DNA of 64,000 nt from 38-11 sp964539975 (GTDB lineage: Bacteria > Bacillota > Clostridia > Tissierellales > Dethiosulfatibacteraceae), in contig CAZIKK010000002.1 in the NCBI GenBank assembly GCA_964539975.1, forward strand, positions 62,001-126,000, written 5' to 3'. Numbering within the stretch: the stretch's first letter is position 1; each line of letters begins with the position of its first letter. Made by a program: the position numbers and the translations under genes. Positions 8,853 to 17,286 of the stretch are shown piece by piece. The notes under the pieces were generated by a model. It ran no database searches, was not told the DNA's origin, and saw only the letters and a list, made by a program, of their open reading frames with translations.

Positions 8853-9617
8853 TTATTCAGTTGCTTTTTCTTTCGATTCTAATTCTTCTATGTCTTCTTC
8901 CATTTCTATCGGTGGGACTTCATCTGTCATCTGAACCCCTTGTTTTGCTTCCAATACGGCATCAGCCATAGTTGCTGTTAACAATTTAACCGCTCTAATG
9001 GCATCATCGTTGCCTGGAATAACAATGTCAATTTCATCAGGATCACAATTTGTGTCCACGATTGCAATGATTGGGATTCCCATGATCTTAGCTTCGCTAA
9101 TCGCAATTCTTTCTTTCTTTGGATCTACAATGAACATCGCTCCAGGCAAATTGTTCATGTGTTTAATTCCACCTAAAAACTTTTCAAGTCTTTCAATCTC
9201 ATGTCGTAATTTAATGACTTCCTTTTTAGGCAACATCTCAAACTTACCGTCTTGCTCCATCTTTTCAAGTTCATGTAATCTGTCAATTCTGCTTTTGATG
9301 GTTTTGTAATTAGTTAGCATTCCTCCGAGCCATCTTTGACTGACAAAATGCATCCCGCATCTTTGTGCTTCCTTTTTGATTGATTCTTGAGCTTGCTTTT
9401 TTGTACCAACAAAAAGAATATCGTCTCCATTAGCTACCACATCTTTCACAAACTCATAAGCTTTATCAATTAAACCCGTCGTTTTTTGCAAGTCTATGAT
9501 GTAGATCCCGTTTCTTTCCGTGAAGATGTATTCCGCCATTTTAGGATTCCATCTTCTGGTTTGGTGCCCAAAGTGCACCCCTGCTTCAAGCAGTTTTTTC
9601 ATACTTAATACTGACAT
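8853..9617 (-). CDS. rpsB: 30S ribosomal protein S2
   Basis: Small-subunit protein required for binding of S1 or mRNA at the platform. 254 residues. The N-terminus MSVLSMKKLLEAGVHFGHQ and the signature RWNPKMAEYIF are canonical, as are FVGTKKQA and RWLGGMLTNYKT. It ends in an acidic tail (EMEEDIEELESKEK). AAGGAGG precedes the ATG. It is the first gene of the rpsB-tsf-pyrH-frr unit, with its own promoter and a leader of about 92 nt. Confidence 0.98.
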   Translation of the reverse strand: MSVLSMKKLLEAGVHFGHQTRRWNPKMAEYIFTERNGIYIIDLQKTTGLIDKAYEFVKDVVANGDDILFVGTKKQAQESIKKEAQRCGMHFVSQRWLGGMLTNYKTIKSRIDRLHELEKMEQDGKFEMLPKKEVIKLRHEIERLEKFLGGIKHMNNLPGAMFIVDPKKERIAISEAKIMGIPIIAIVDTNCDPDEIDIVIPGNDDAIRAVKLLTATMADAVLEAKQGVQMTDEVPPIEMEEDIEELESKEKATE

Positions 9618-9709
9618 AAATCCTCCTTTTTATTCCTCCAACCAATTATTCGTTTAAAGGACCCCAATTAAGAGGCAAGGCTCTAAACTAAACTGATTGT
9701 GTGTAATCC
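9618..9709 (-). promoter_or_regulatory. rpsB 5' leader with possible structured element
   Basis: About 92 nt between the inferred transcription start and the rpsB ATG. GTTTA near the 5' end can pair with TAAAC about 35 nt downstream, enclosing a small AGAG/CTCT hairpin with loop CCTTGC. This layout would suit an S2 autoregulatory leader, but I cannot match it to a named RNA family. Confidence 0.3.
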
Positions 9710-9715
9710 TGAAAC

Positions 9716-9744
9716 AGTATATCATATGCTCCATTGTTTGTAAA
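9716..9744 (-). promoter_or_regulatory. Sigma-A promoter of rpsB
   Basis: TTTACA (9739-9744), a 17-nt spacer and TATACT (9716-9721) on the minus strand. The -35 box abuts the topA stop codon. It drives the rpsB-tsf-pyrH-frr unit. Confidence 0.8.
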
Positions 9745-11943
9745 TTATTTTTTTTTGCAGTCTTCATTTGTACATGTCACGTCTTCACCCTTTGGGCTTT
9801 TTTTTAACACCTGTAAACTTCCGCATGTATCGCATTTTTCTGCTACAGGTTCTGTCCAAGAAGTAAAGTCACAAGAAGGATAATTGCTGCACCCATAAAA
9901 TCTGCGTCCTTTTTTGGTTCTCTTTTCAACTACGTCGCCTCCACATTTAGGACACTTGACCCCTGTGTTTTTGACTATCTGTTTTGTGTTTTTGCACTCG
10001 GGATAGTTAGGACATGCGAGAAATTCTCCAAATCGACCTTTCTTCACAACCATATTTGTTCCACATTTCTCACATACTTCGTCACTCTCAATCACGCTTT
10101 TAGACTCTTCATTGTAGGGCATTGTGTTTTTACACTCAGGGTAATTGGGACATGCGAGAAATTTGCCAAATCGACCCTTTTTCACAATCATATTTGCACC
10201 GCATTTTTCACATATGATATCTGTGACTTCTTCTTCAAACTCAATTTTTTCAATTTTTTGATCAGCTTCTGAAAGCGCAACTTCAAAATCCTTATAAAAA
10301 TGGCGTATCAGATCTTTCCATTCAACTTCACCATTTTCAACTTTATCTAATTGATCTTCCAATTCAGCTGTGAAAGCTTCATTGATAAATTTCCCAAAGT
10401 GTTCTATCAATAATTCAGTCACGATAATGCCAATCTCAGTTATGTAGAACTGTCCTTCGATTTTCTCCACATATCCTCTATTTAATATGGTTGTTACCGT
10501 TGGCGAATAAGTACTCGGTCTACCAATTCCAAGATCTTCCATTGTCTTGACTAGTGAAGCCTCATTATACCTTGGCGGAGGATTTGTAAAGTTTTGCTTT
10601 TCATGAAGTTGATTGAGCTTTATTTTGCTTCCCTCTTTTAGTTCAGGGAAAACAATTAGTTTTTCCTTGACAGGAATAACTTTCATGAACCCTTCAAATA
10701 ACAACCTTTTACCAGTAAATCTAAACGCGTATTCACCCACGCTGATAGTTATTCCAATGTTTTCGAACCCAGCAGACGCCATTAAAGAAGCAACAAATCT
10801 AGACCAAATCAATTTGTATAATCTGTATTGGTCATTAGAAAGCGATCCTTTAATCTTTTCAGGCTCCATCCAAACAGAGGTAGGTCTAATTGCCTCATGG
10901 GCATCTTGTCCTTCAGACTTCTTTTTTCTTTTGAAGGTTCTGTTCAGTTCCAAGTATTGCTCGCCAAATTGTTCCTGTATAAATTTGGATCCTTCAGTTC
11001 TTGATTCTTCTGAGACTCTGATAGAATCTGTACGAATGTACGTTACCAAACCCGTTGTTCCTTCCCCTTCAATATCGATCCCTTCATACAGCTGTTGGGC
11101 AATCATCATCGTCTTTTTTGTGGAAAAATTCAGTTGCCGGCTAGCGTCTTGTTGAAGTGAACTCGTAGTATAAGGTGGTAAGGGTGCTTTCTTAAAAGTT
11201 TTATTGGTGATTTTTTCGATCTGTCCTTCTGAATACTGCTTCAAAATAGATAGAATTTCATTTGCTTCTTCTTCATTCTTGATTTTAATTCGTTTGACAT
11301 TTGATTGTACCAACTGCCCTATCAGTTTTGCCGTCAAACTTTCCGAGCTCCCAAAGTCACCATCAATAGTCCAGTATTCTTCCGGTATAAATGCCTTGAT
11401 TTCGTTTTCTCGGTCATAAATCAGTTTTACCGCTACCGATTGTACTCTACCAGCACTCAATCCTTTTTCAATTTTTCTCCATAATAGTGGACTAATCTGG
11501 TAGCCAACCAATCGATCTAACACCCTTCTTGCTTGCTGTGCATCTACAAGATCGCCATTGATCTTTCTTGGTGTCTTCTTGGCTTTTGTAATTGCTTGTT
11601 TCGTTATCTCGTTAAATTCAATCCGATTATTCTTATTGGGATCAAGTTTCAAAATATGAGACAAATGCCATGATATAGCTTCTCCTTCTCTATCAGGGTC
11701 AGTCGCCAAAAAAACATTAGTCGCTTTAGACGCTTCTTTTTTCAATTCTTTTATAATGTCGCCTTTACCTCTAATGGTAATATAGTTTGGTTCAAAATCT
11801 TCTTCGATGGATATTCCAAGTTTGCTTTTGGGCAAATCTCTTAAATGTCCCACTGATGCTTTGACTTTATAATTGCTTCCTAAGAATTTCCCAATTGTTT
11901 TAGCCTTGGATGGCGATTCCACAATCACTAAATTTTTTGCCAT
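9745..11943 (-). CDS. topA: DNA topoisomerase I
   Basis: Type IA topoisomerase that relaxes negative supercoils. 732 residues. TOPRIM begins at LVIVESPSKAKTIGKFLG; the acidic triad DPDREGE is at 82-88; the nucleophile Tyr302 is in GLVTYIRTDS. The C-terminus carries three clear four-cysteine zinc ribbons (CEKCGANM..., CEKCGTNM..., CPKCGGDV...) and a fourth, shorter one (CDTCG...CTNEDC). The first two ribbons are near copies of each other. AGGAGGG precedes the ATG. The topA-rpsB gap has no codY, which many Firmicutes carry there. Confidence 0.98.
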   Translation of the reverse strand: MAKNLVIVESPSKAKTIGKFLGSNYKVKASVGHLRDLPKSKLGISIEEDFEPNYITIRGKGDIIKELKKEASKATNVFLATDPDREGEAISWHLSHILKLDPNKNNRIEFNEITKQAITKAKKTPRKINGDLVDAQQARRVLDRLVGYQISPLLWRKIEKGLSAGRVQSVAVKLIYDRENEIKAFIPEEYWTIDGDFGSSESLTAKLIGQLVQSNVKRIKIKNEEEANEILSILKQYSEGQIEKITNKTFKKAPLPPYTTSSLQQDASRQLNFSTKKTMMIAQQLYEGIDIEGEGTTGLVTYIRTDSIRVSEESRTEGSKFIQEQFGEQYLELNRTFKRKKKSEGQDAHEAIRPTSVWMEPEKIKGSLSNDQYRLYKLIWSRFVASLMASAGFENIGITISVGEYAFRFTGKRLLFEGFMKVIPVKEKLIVFPELKEGSKIKLNQLHEKQNFTNPPPRYNEASLVKTMEDLGIGRPSTYSPTVTTILNRGYVEKIEGQFYITEIGIIVTELLIEHFGKFINEAFTAELEDQLDKVENGEVEWKDLIRHFYKDFEVALSEADQKIEKIEFEEEVTDIICEKCGANMIVKKGRFGKFLACPNYPECKNTMPYNEESKSVIESDEVCEKCGTNMVVKKGRFGEFLACPNYPECKNTKQIVKNTGVKCPKCGGDVVEKRTKKGRRFYGCSNYPSCDFTSWTEPVAEKCDTCGSLQVLKKSPKGEDVTCTNEDCKKK

Positions 11944-11953
11944 TTTCCCTCCT

Positions 11954-11969
11954 AAACCATTGCTGGTTT
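11954..11969 (-). other. Small GNRA hairpin beside the topA ribosome-binding site
   Basis: AAACCA-GCAA-TGGTTT, a perfect 6-bp stem with a GCAA tetraloop, immediately followed by AGGAGGG and the topA ATG. There is no U-run. It may keep the SD accessible or protect the transcript. Confidence 0.35.
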
Positions 11970-11973
11970 TATT

Positions 11974-13059
11974 CTACCTCAATCTAAATTGTTTCCCATT
12001 ATTTTGTTCAACAAAACCATTGATTTCCATTAGAGTAAGCTCACTAAGCAATTCTGACATTTTTAAGTTGAGTGCCGTCTTAATTTCTAAAATGGTTTTT
12101 TCTCCTTGTTTCAGATACGTTATGATATCATTTTGTAATTCATTGTCTCCTTTTGAACATTCTTCTACTAAGGGTTTTTGAATCAAATCTAACTCTTCAA
12201 GAATATCTGCTACTCTCATCGTTATCTTTGCCCCTTCTCTAATCAATTGATTTGTACCTATACTGAACTTGCTATCAATATTGCCTGGGACTGCAAATAT
12301 TTCTTTCCCCTGTTCCAAACCATAATTAGCAGTAATCAAAGTGCCACTTTTTTCACCGGCTTCTATTATCAGTATCCCTTCACTCAAACCACTGATAATT
12401 CGATTTCTATATGGAAAGTGATAAGGCAATGCTTTTGTGCCGGGACAAAATTCGCTAATCACACTTCCTTTCATTGCTATCTCATGATACAAGTTTGAAT
12501 TCTTAGCAGGGTACACAACATCTATCCCACTTCCTAAGACAGCTAGGGTATAGCCGTTTTTCTCAATGGCTGTTCGATGGGCGATGCTGTCAACGCCATA
12601 GGCCATACCGCTGACGATTCCAATGTCATTCTGGCACAATTCCTTGACAAATTTCTCTGTAGCCCATTTACCATACGAACTTACCTTTCTTGATCCGACC
12701 ACAGCTATTGTATTCAGCTTGTTGAGCTTTCCAAAATTGCCCTTAACATATAACAAATAAGGCGCATCCTCAATCCGTCTTAATTTTTCTGGATATTCTT
12801 TGTCGAAAATGGTTATTAGTCGGATTGACTCTTTAGCTAAATATTCTTTGCCCTTTTCAAACTCATTCTTTCTAATAAAGTCTGACAATCTATCGTTCTT
12901 CTCTTGAACAAATACTTGGTGTTCATTCACGATCTCCAACAAATGGTGAGCACTTTCAATTTCTTTTAAAGACATCTTTTTGTCAATCTCATCAATCATC
13001 TTATTGTTAGGACCGTACAACCAATTTAATATCATTAATATTTCTGTAATAGTTTTCAT
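11974..13059 (-). CDS. dprA: DNA processing protein DprA/Smf
   Basis: Binds incoming single-stranded DNA and loads RecA during natural transformation; also widespread in non-competent bacteria. The ATG at 13059 (MKTITEILM) is preferred over the in-frame GTG 6 nt upstream; both overlap or adjoin AGGTGG, so the start is not certain. The Rossmann-like core is clear: AVVGSRKVSSYG, IVSGMAYGVDSIAH, VLGSGIDVVYP, FPYRNRIISGLS, SGTLITANYGLEQG. A winged-helix-like C-terminal segment of about 70 residues follows. 361 residues. It lies directly downstream of comM. Confidence 0.95.
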   Translation of the reverse strand: MKTITEILMILNWLYGPNNKMIDEIDKKMSLKEIESAHHLLEIVNEHQVFVQEKNDRLSDFIRKNEFEKGKEYLAKESIRLITIFDKEYPEKLRRIEDAPYLLYVKGNFGKLNKLNTIAVVGSRKVSSYGKWATEKFVKELCQNDIGIVSGMAYGVDSIAHRTAIEKNGYTLAVLGSGIDVVYPAKNSNLYHEIAMKGSVISEFCPGTKALPYHFPYRNRIISGLSEGILIIEAGEKSGTLITANYGLEQGKEIFAVPGNIDSKFSIGTNQLIREGAKITMRVADILEELDLIQKPLVEECSKGDNELQNDIITYLKQGEKTILEIKTALNLKMSELLSELTLMEINGFVEQNNGKQFRLR

Positions 13060-13079
13060 AACCACCTACTTATCAAAAC

Positions 13080-13114
13080 AACAGAGATTCACACATGTCC
13101 AGGCGATCTCTGTT
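13080..13114 (-). terminator. Stem-loop in the comM-dprA spacer
   Basis: AACAGAGAT/ATCTCTGTT, a perfect 9-bp stem with a 17-nt loop, followed on the minus strand by GTTTTGAT. The long loop and short U-run make it a weak terminator candidate for comM. It also lies at the predicted start of the dprA transcript. Confidence 0.4.
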
Positions 13115-13117
13115 CTA

Positions 13118-13146
13118 TTATTAACATACATATATAATATTGTAAA
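13118..13146 (-). promoter_or_regulatory. Possible promoter of dprA-topA
   Basis: TTTACA (13141-13146), 17 nt, then TAATAA (13118-13123). The -35 is good and the -10 poor. Its predicted start falls in the adjacent inverted repeat. Confidence 0.4.
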
Positions 13147-13177
13147 GAAAATTTTATCTACACCTTGTTTCATACTC

Positions 13178-14704
13178 TTATCCAAAATACTTTGAATTAA
13201 TGCTTCTGTACTGGATAGCTTCAGCTATATGTGATACGTCGATAGTGTTTTTTTGTTCCAAATCAGCTATTGTTCTTGCCACTTTGATGATTTTGTTGTG
13301 TGCTCTCACACTTAATGACAGTCTTTCATAAGCTGAGGCTAGAATTGTCTGGGCTTTGTCTGTTATCTCGCAATACTTATTGATAAGGCTTGGTGTAAGT
13401 TGACTGTTTGAATGAATGGGTAGCCCTTGATAGCGTTCTTTTTGAATTTTCCTAGCCAAATTGACTCTTTCTCGAATATCTTGAGACGATTCGGTTTTTG
13501 TTTCTGCATTTAACTCACCATATTTTACTGGCGAAGCTTCGATTTGTATATCAATGCGATCCAGCAACGGCCCAGATATTTTGTTCAAATACTTGTCTAT
13601 TTGTGCTGGTGTACACTTGCATGGCTTTAGGGGGTCTCCGTAATAACCACATGGACAAGGATTCATTGCTGCTACCAGCATAAATTTTGATGGGTATTGC
13701 AAAGTTGCGCTTGTCCGTGCTATGGTCACAACTCCATCTTCTAAGGGTTGTCTAAGTACTTCCAACGCACTTTTTGAGTATTCAGGCAACTCATCCAAAA
13801 AAAGCACACCGAAATTAGAAAGTGTTATTTCGCCAGGGCTTGGAATTCTGCCCCCTCCCACCAATGCCGTTTTTGAAATGGTATGATGCGGAGAGCGAAA
13901 AGGTCTATTCTCAATCAGTCCTCCACCTGTGTTTAGTCCTGCAATACTATAAACTTTTGTGATTTCTAATGCTTCTTCAAAACTCAATTCTGGCAGTATG
14001 GATGGTATCCGCTTTGCAATCATTGTTTTACCTGTCCCTGGAGATCCAACAATCAGTATATTGTGACTGCCAGCCGCAGCAACTTCAACCGCCCTCCTAA
14101 GTGTTTCTTGACCTTTGACCTCGTCAAAATCCCATTCAGAATAATTGTGTTTGATTTGAGAACCAAACTGTTTGACTTGAACAGGATTTCTAACCACTTC
14201 TCCTTTTAGGTGTTTTACAATATCAGAAAGGTGATTGAATGTATATATGTCAATATCACTTACATATCGACATTCTTCAATATTTGCTTCAGGGACAAAA
14301 ACTTTGCTTATACCAGCGCTTCTCAGTGAAATAACCATAGGCAACACACCATTTACTGGTTTAATGCTTCCGTCCAAGGACAGCTCTCCAATAAAACATG
14401 AGTCTTTATCTATGGGCGGGATCTCTGATCCGGAAGACAGGATGCCTAATGCGATGGGCAAGTCTAATTGTGAGCCTTCTTTTTTCACTGATGCGGGTGA
14501 TAAGTTGACCGTTATTCTTGAAATAGGAAATTTAAATCCAGAATTTACAATTGCTGATCTAACTCTCTCTTTAGATTCCTTAATCGATGTGTCTGGTAAT
14601 CCTACCATGTTGAAAACCGGCAAGCCATTGGCTAAATCAGTTTCTACTCCTATTTGGTAACCTTCTAATCCAATTAGTACACATGCCTTGACATTTGAAA
14701 TCAT
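13178..14704 (-). CDS. comM: YifB/ComM family Mg-chelatase-like AAA+ ATPase
   Basis: Hexameric helicase that promotes branch migration during recombination of imported DNA (known for ComM). 508 residues. The N-terminal Lon-protease-like fold includes NMVGLPDTSIKESKERV. The AAA+ core has Walker A VGSPGTGKTMIAKR, Walker B LFLDELPEYSKS and a CPCGYYGD-PCKC cysteine cluster. The sensor/arginine region follows LLDRIDIQIE. AGTAGG precedes the ATG. With dprA downstream it suggests at least remnants of a transformation pathway, although both genes are also common in non-competent species. Confidence 0.95.
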   Translation of the reverse strand: MISNVKACVLIGLEGYQIGVETDLANGLPVFNMVGLPDTSIKESKERVRSAIVNSGFKFPISRITVNLSPASVKKEGSQLDLPIALGILSSGSEIPPIDKDSCFIGELSLDGSIKPVNGVLPMVISLRSAGISKVFVPEANIEECRYVSDIDIYTFNHLSDIVKHLKGEVVRNPVQVKQFGSQIKHNYSEWDFDEVKGQETLRRAVEVAAAGSHNILIVGSPGTGKTMIAKRIPSILPELSFEEALEITKVYSIAGLNTGGGLIENRPFRSPHHTISKTALVGGGRIPSPGEITLSNFGVLFLDELPEYSKSALEVLRQPLEDGVVTIARTSATLQYPSKFMLVAAMNPCPCGYYGDPLKPCKCTPAQIDKYLNKISGPLLDRIDIQIEASPVKYGELNAETKTESSQDIRERVNLARKIQKERYQGLPIHSNSQLTPSLINKYCEITDKAQTILASAYERLSLSVRAHNKIIKVARTIADLEQKNTIDVSHIAEAIQYRSINSKYFG

Positions 14705-14919
14705 ATTATACCTACTTTCACTAATCTCATTGGTGAATTGTCCATTGCTTTATATTGTAGGTGATTTAGTTGATTAATAAAAGAGTTATTTTAATGTTAA
14801 TTTTTAGTAATATTTGTCTTGTGGGATTGCGTTGTTAAATAATTCTCTTTTACTCCTTCGAACTTTCTGTTATAATAAAAATCATTTATTTCATAATTTT
14901 AATTTTTCAGGAGGGAAAT
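14705..14919. other. Divergent intergenic region between comM and gdhA
   Basis: 215 nt, the longest stretch without a gene. On the plus strand it holds the gdhA -10 and SD. On the minus strand it holds AT-rich sequence with a possible comM -10 (TACAAT near 14755) but no convincing -35. I see no riboswitch, T-box or hidden ORF. Confidence 0.5.
14849..14876 (+). promoter_or_regulatory. Promoter of gdhA
   Basis: Perfect -10 TATAAT (14871-14876) with a weak -35 TTTACT (14849-14854) at 16 nt. The SD CAGGAGGG and the gdhA ATG follow about 35 nt later. Confidence 0.65.
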
Positions 14920-16257
14920 ATGTCTTATATTCAGAGTGTTCTGGATAAAGCTAAGGCACGAAATGAAAACGAGCCAGAGTTTATCCAAGCTATAGAGGAA
15001 ATGTTTGAATCCATTGAATCTATTATTGAAGAAAATCCAATGATTGAAAAGAATGGCCTTTTAGAAAGGATGATCGAACCTGATAGACAAATCATTTTTC
15101 GCATATCATGGGTAGATGATGCAGGAAAAGTCCAAGTCAATCGTGGCTACCGTGTCCAATTTAACAATGCGATAGGGCCCTATAAAGGTGGTTTGAGATT
15201 TCATCCATCTGTCAATCTAAGCATTATGAAGTCATTGGCTTTTGAGCAAGTTTACAAAAATGCGTTAACCGGACTCCCTATTGGTGGTGGAAAAGGAGGG
15301 TCTGATTTTGACCCTAAAGACAAATCAGATGCTGAGATCATGAGGTTTTGCCAAGCTTTCATGACTGAGTTGTACCGTTACATTGGCAGAACTCTCGATG
15401 TCCCCGCTGGTGATATTGGTGTTGGCATGCGTGAAATTGGTTATATGTTTGGGCAATACAAACGAATACGCCAAAATTTCAAACCCGGTATCTTGACAGG
15501 CAAAGATGTAAGCTATGGAGGCTCCTTAGTAAGAAAAGAAGCAACTGGATACGGTGTTGTTTACTATGTTAGAGAAATGCTAAAAGACAATGACCAAAGT
15601 TTTGAAGGGAAAAATGTCATCATATCCGGATCTGGTAATGTCGCTATTTATGTATGCGAGAAAGTTCAGGAATATGGTGGTAAAGTGATTGCCATGTGTG
15701 ACTCTAAGGGATATGTCCAAGATTCGGATGGAATCAATCTTTCAACTATAAAAAAGATCAAGGAAGTGGAGCGTAAAAGAATTAGTGAGTATGTCAAATA
15801 TCATCCGAGTGCTTCCTACCATGAAGGCCAAAAAGATATTTGGTCTCTTAAATGCGATATCGCCTTGCCTTGTGCCACACAAAATGACATCGACTTTGAC
15901 TCAGCTGTTCTGTTAAAGAAGAATGGGTGTATTGCTGTTGGAGAGGGCGCGAACATGCCTTGTACTAATAAAGCTATCCGATTCTTTATAGATAATAAGA
16001 TCATGCTTGCTCCTGCCAAAGCAGCTAACGCTGGCGGCGTTGCAACTTCTGCTTTAGAAATGGCCCAGAACAACATGGGTTTATACTGGTCCTTTGATGA
16101 AGTAAATGATAAACTTGACAAGATCATGGTGAATATTTTTAACTCCACAAAAGAAGCTGCTGCTAAATATGGCTTCCCTAAGAACTATGTTTATGGTGCA
16201 AACATTTCAAGTTTCTTAAAAATTGCTGATGTCATGTTCAGTCAAGGGATTATTTAG
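14920..16257 (+). CDS. gdhA: Glutamate dehydrogenase (NADP-type, hexameric)
   Basis: Interconverts 2-oxoglutarate plus ammonia and glutamate. 445 residues, typical of the NADP-dependent small hexameric class. Substrate-site motifs: KGGLRFHPSVNLS (89-101), LPIGGGKGGSDFDPK with catalytic Lys125, and DVPAGDIGVG. The nucleotide fold follows at VIISGSGNVAIY. AGGAGGG precedes the ATG. It is a single plus-strand gene with its own promoter and a bidirectional terminator, placed between comM and yraN, which are neighbours in related genomes. This suggests insertion of a self-contained transcription unit. Confidence 0.96.
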   Translation: MSYIQSVLDKAKARNENEPEFIQAIEEMFESIESIIEENPMIEKNGLLERMIEPDRQIIFRISWVDDAGKVQVNRGYRVQFNNAIGPYKGGLRFHPSVNLSIMKSLAFEQVYKNALTGLPIGGGKGGSDFDPKDKSDAEIMRFCQAFMTELYRYIGRTLDVPAGDIGVGMREIGYMFGQYKRIRQNFKPGILTGKDVSYGGSLVRKEATGYGVVYYVREMLKDNDQSFEGKNVIISGSGNVAIYVCEKVQEYGGKVIAMCDSKGYVQDSDGINLSTIKKIKEVERKRISEYVKYHPSASYHEGQKDIWSLKCDIALPCATQNDIDFDSAVLLKKNGCIAVGEGANMPCTNKAIRFFIDNKIMLAPAKAANAGGVATSALEMAQNNMGLYWSFDEVNDKLDKIMVNIFNSTKEAAAKYGFPKNYVYGANISSFLKIADVMFSQGII

Positions 16258-16266
16258 ATTTTTACA

Positions 16267-16308
16267 AAAAAATGAGCTGCCCAATTTCAGAGGGTCAGCT
16301 CATTTTTT
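16267..16308. terminator. Bidirectional terminator between gdhA and yraN
   Basis: AAAAAATGAGCTG pairs with CAGCTCATTTTTT, a 13-bp arm including the A/T tract, with a loop of about 16 nt. U-runs occur on both strands, so it can end gdhA (plus) and yraN (minus). Confidence 0.85.
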
Positions 16309-16663
16309 ATAACCAAAAAGCGTTCTCTATATGTTCTATTTGGTTCTCGTTCAAATAAACTTCGATAACATCAAATCGACATGAATGTGAATGAAGCTTT
16401 TTATGACTCAAATACGATTGTGCCCCTAGTATTATTTTTCTGATCTTTTTCTTCGTTATAGCTTCTCTTGGAAGACCAAATCGATTGCCTTTCCTTGTTT
16501 TTACTTCAATGAAACAAATGGTTTGTTCATCTAAAGCAACAATATCTATCTCAGCTATTCGATTCCTATAATTCTTTTCCAAAATTCGATACCCTTTGGA
16601 TTCCAAATAAGAAACCACTCTGTCCTCTCCTATCTGTCCTTTTTCTTTGTTGTTCATAGCCAT
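16307..16663 (-). CDS. yraN: YraN family protein (UPF0102, nuclease-fold)
   Basis: 118-residue member of a widespread family with a restriction-endonuclease-like fold. The visible pattern is GQIGEDRVVSYLESKGY, then AEIDIVALD and CFIEVKTRKG, i.e. the E...D...ExK arrangement of PD-(D/E)xK nucleases. Cellular role not established; often linked by position to rnhB and dprA/comM. It overlaps rnhB by 10 nt and has no strong SD, so translation is probably coupled. Confidence 0.9.
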   Translation of the reverse strand: MAMNNKEKGQIGEDRVVSYLESKGYRILEKNYRNRIAEIDIVALDEQTICFIEVKTRKGNRFGLPREAITKKKIRKIILGAQSYLSHKKLHSHSCRFDVIEVYLNENQIEHIENAFWL

Positions 16664-17286
16664 TTTTGTTGCTCGTTATCATCAAGTATTTTTTTTAGAA
16701 AGGACTTTCTATGATAAGACGATGTGCCATGGTGCTTAATTGCTTGAATGTGAGCTTTTGTTCCGTATCCTGCATTTTTATCAAAGTGATATACTCCAAT
16801 TTTTTCATGCAATTGAGCCATCATGTAATCTCTTTCAACTTTTGCTACAATAGAAGCTGCGGCAATGCCATGACTTTTTGCATCTCCTTTTATGACCCCA
16901 AGCTGAGGAATAGTCACAGGTAATGTTTCTGCATCTACTAAAAGAAAATCAGGTGTGATAGAATTGCCCTCTTTATCTTCTATGTTTTTTACGGCTCTAA
17001 TCATTGCCATATGCGTCGCATTTTTGATATTCACTTCATCGATTTCATCTGGAGTTGCGCTTCCAATTCCAATGGCAATTGCCTTTTCCCTTATGATTTC
17101 ATTTAGCATTTCTCTCTTCTTTTTCGACAGCTTTTTAGAATCATTCACTCCTGATAACTTTAAATCTTTTGGCATTATGATGGCGCAAGCTATCACATCT
17201 CCCGCCAAACATCCTCTTCCCACTTCATCAATGCAAGCAATCTTTTCAAAGCCTTTTTTGTATATTTCTCGTTCAATTGTCAGCAT
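16654..17286 (-). CDS. rnhB: Ribonuclease HII
   Basis: Removes misincorporated ribonucleotides and RNA in RNA:DNA hybrids. 210 residues. The CIDEVGRGCLAGDV motif supplies Asp20 and Glu21; the third acidic residue is in LLVDAETLP. KGDAKSHGIAAASIVAKVERD is the usual second signature region, and GYGTKAHI-AI...HG is near the C-terminus. The gene overlaps rbgA by 14 nt, and its SD (GGAGAAG) is inside the end of rbgA. Confidence 0.97.
   Translation of the reverse strand: MLTIEREIYKKGFEKIACIDEVGRGCLAGDVIACAIIMPKDLKLSGVNDSKKLSKKKREMLNEIIREKAIAIGIGSATPDEIDEVNIKNATHMAMIRAVKNIEDKEGNSITPDFLLVDAETLPVTIPQLGVIKGDAKSHGIAAASIVAKVERDYMMAQLHEKIGVYHFDKNAGYGTKAHIQAIKHHGTSSYHRKSFLKKILDDNEQQKWL

Noticed and set aside
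9985..10195. Near-duplicate DNA segments inside topA
   Set aside because: They encode two homologous zinc ribbons of the same protein, a normal feature of the family.
10613..11155. 180-residue open frame on the plus strand inside topA
   Set aside because: Shadow of the conserved topA active-site region; no SD or promoter.
14705..14919. Riboswitch before gdhA
   Set aside because: The leader is short and AT-rich with no stable multi-stem fold visible.
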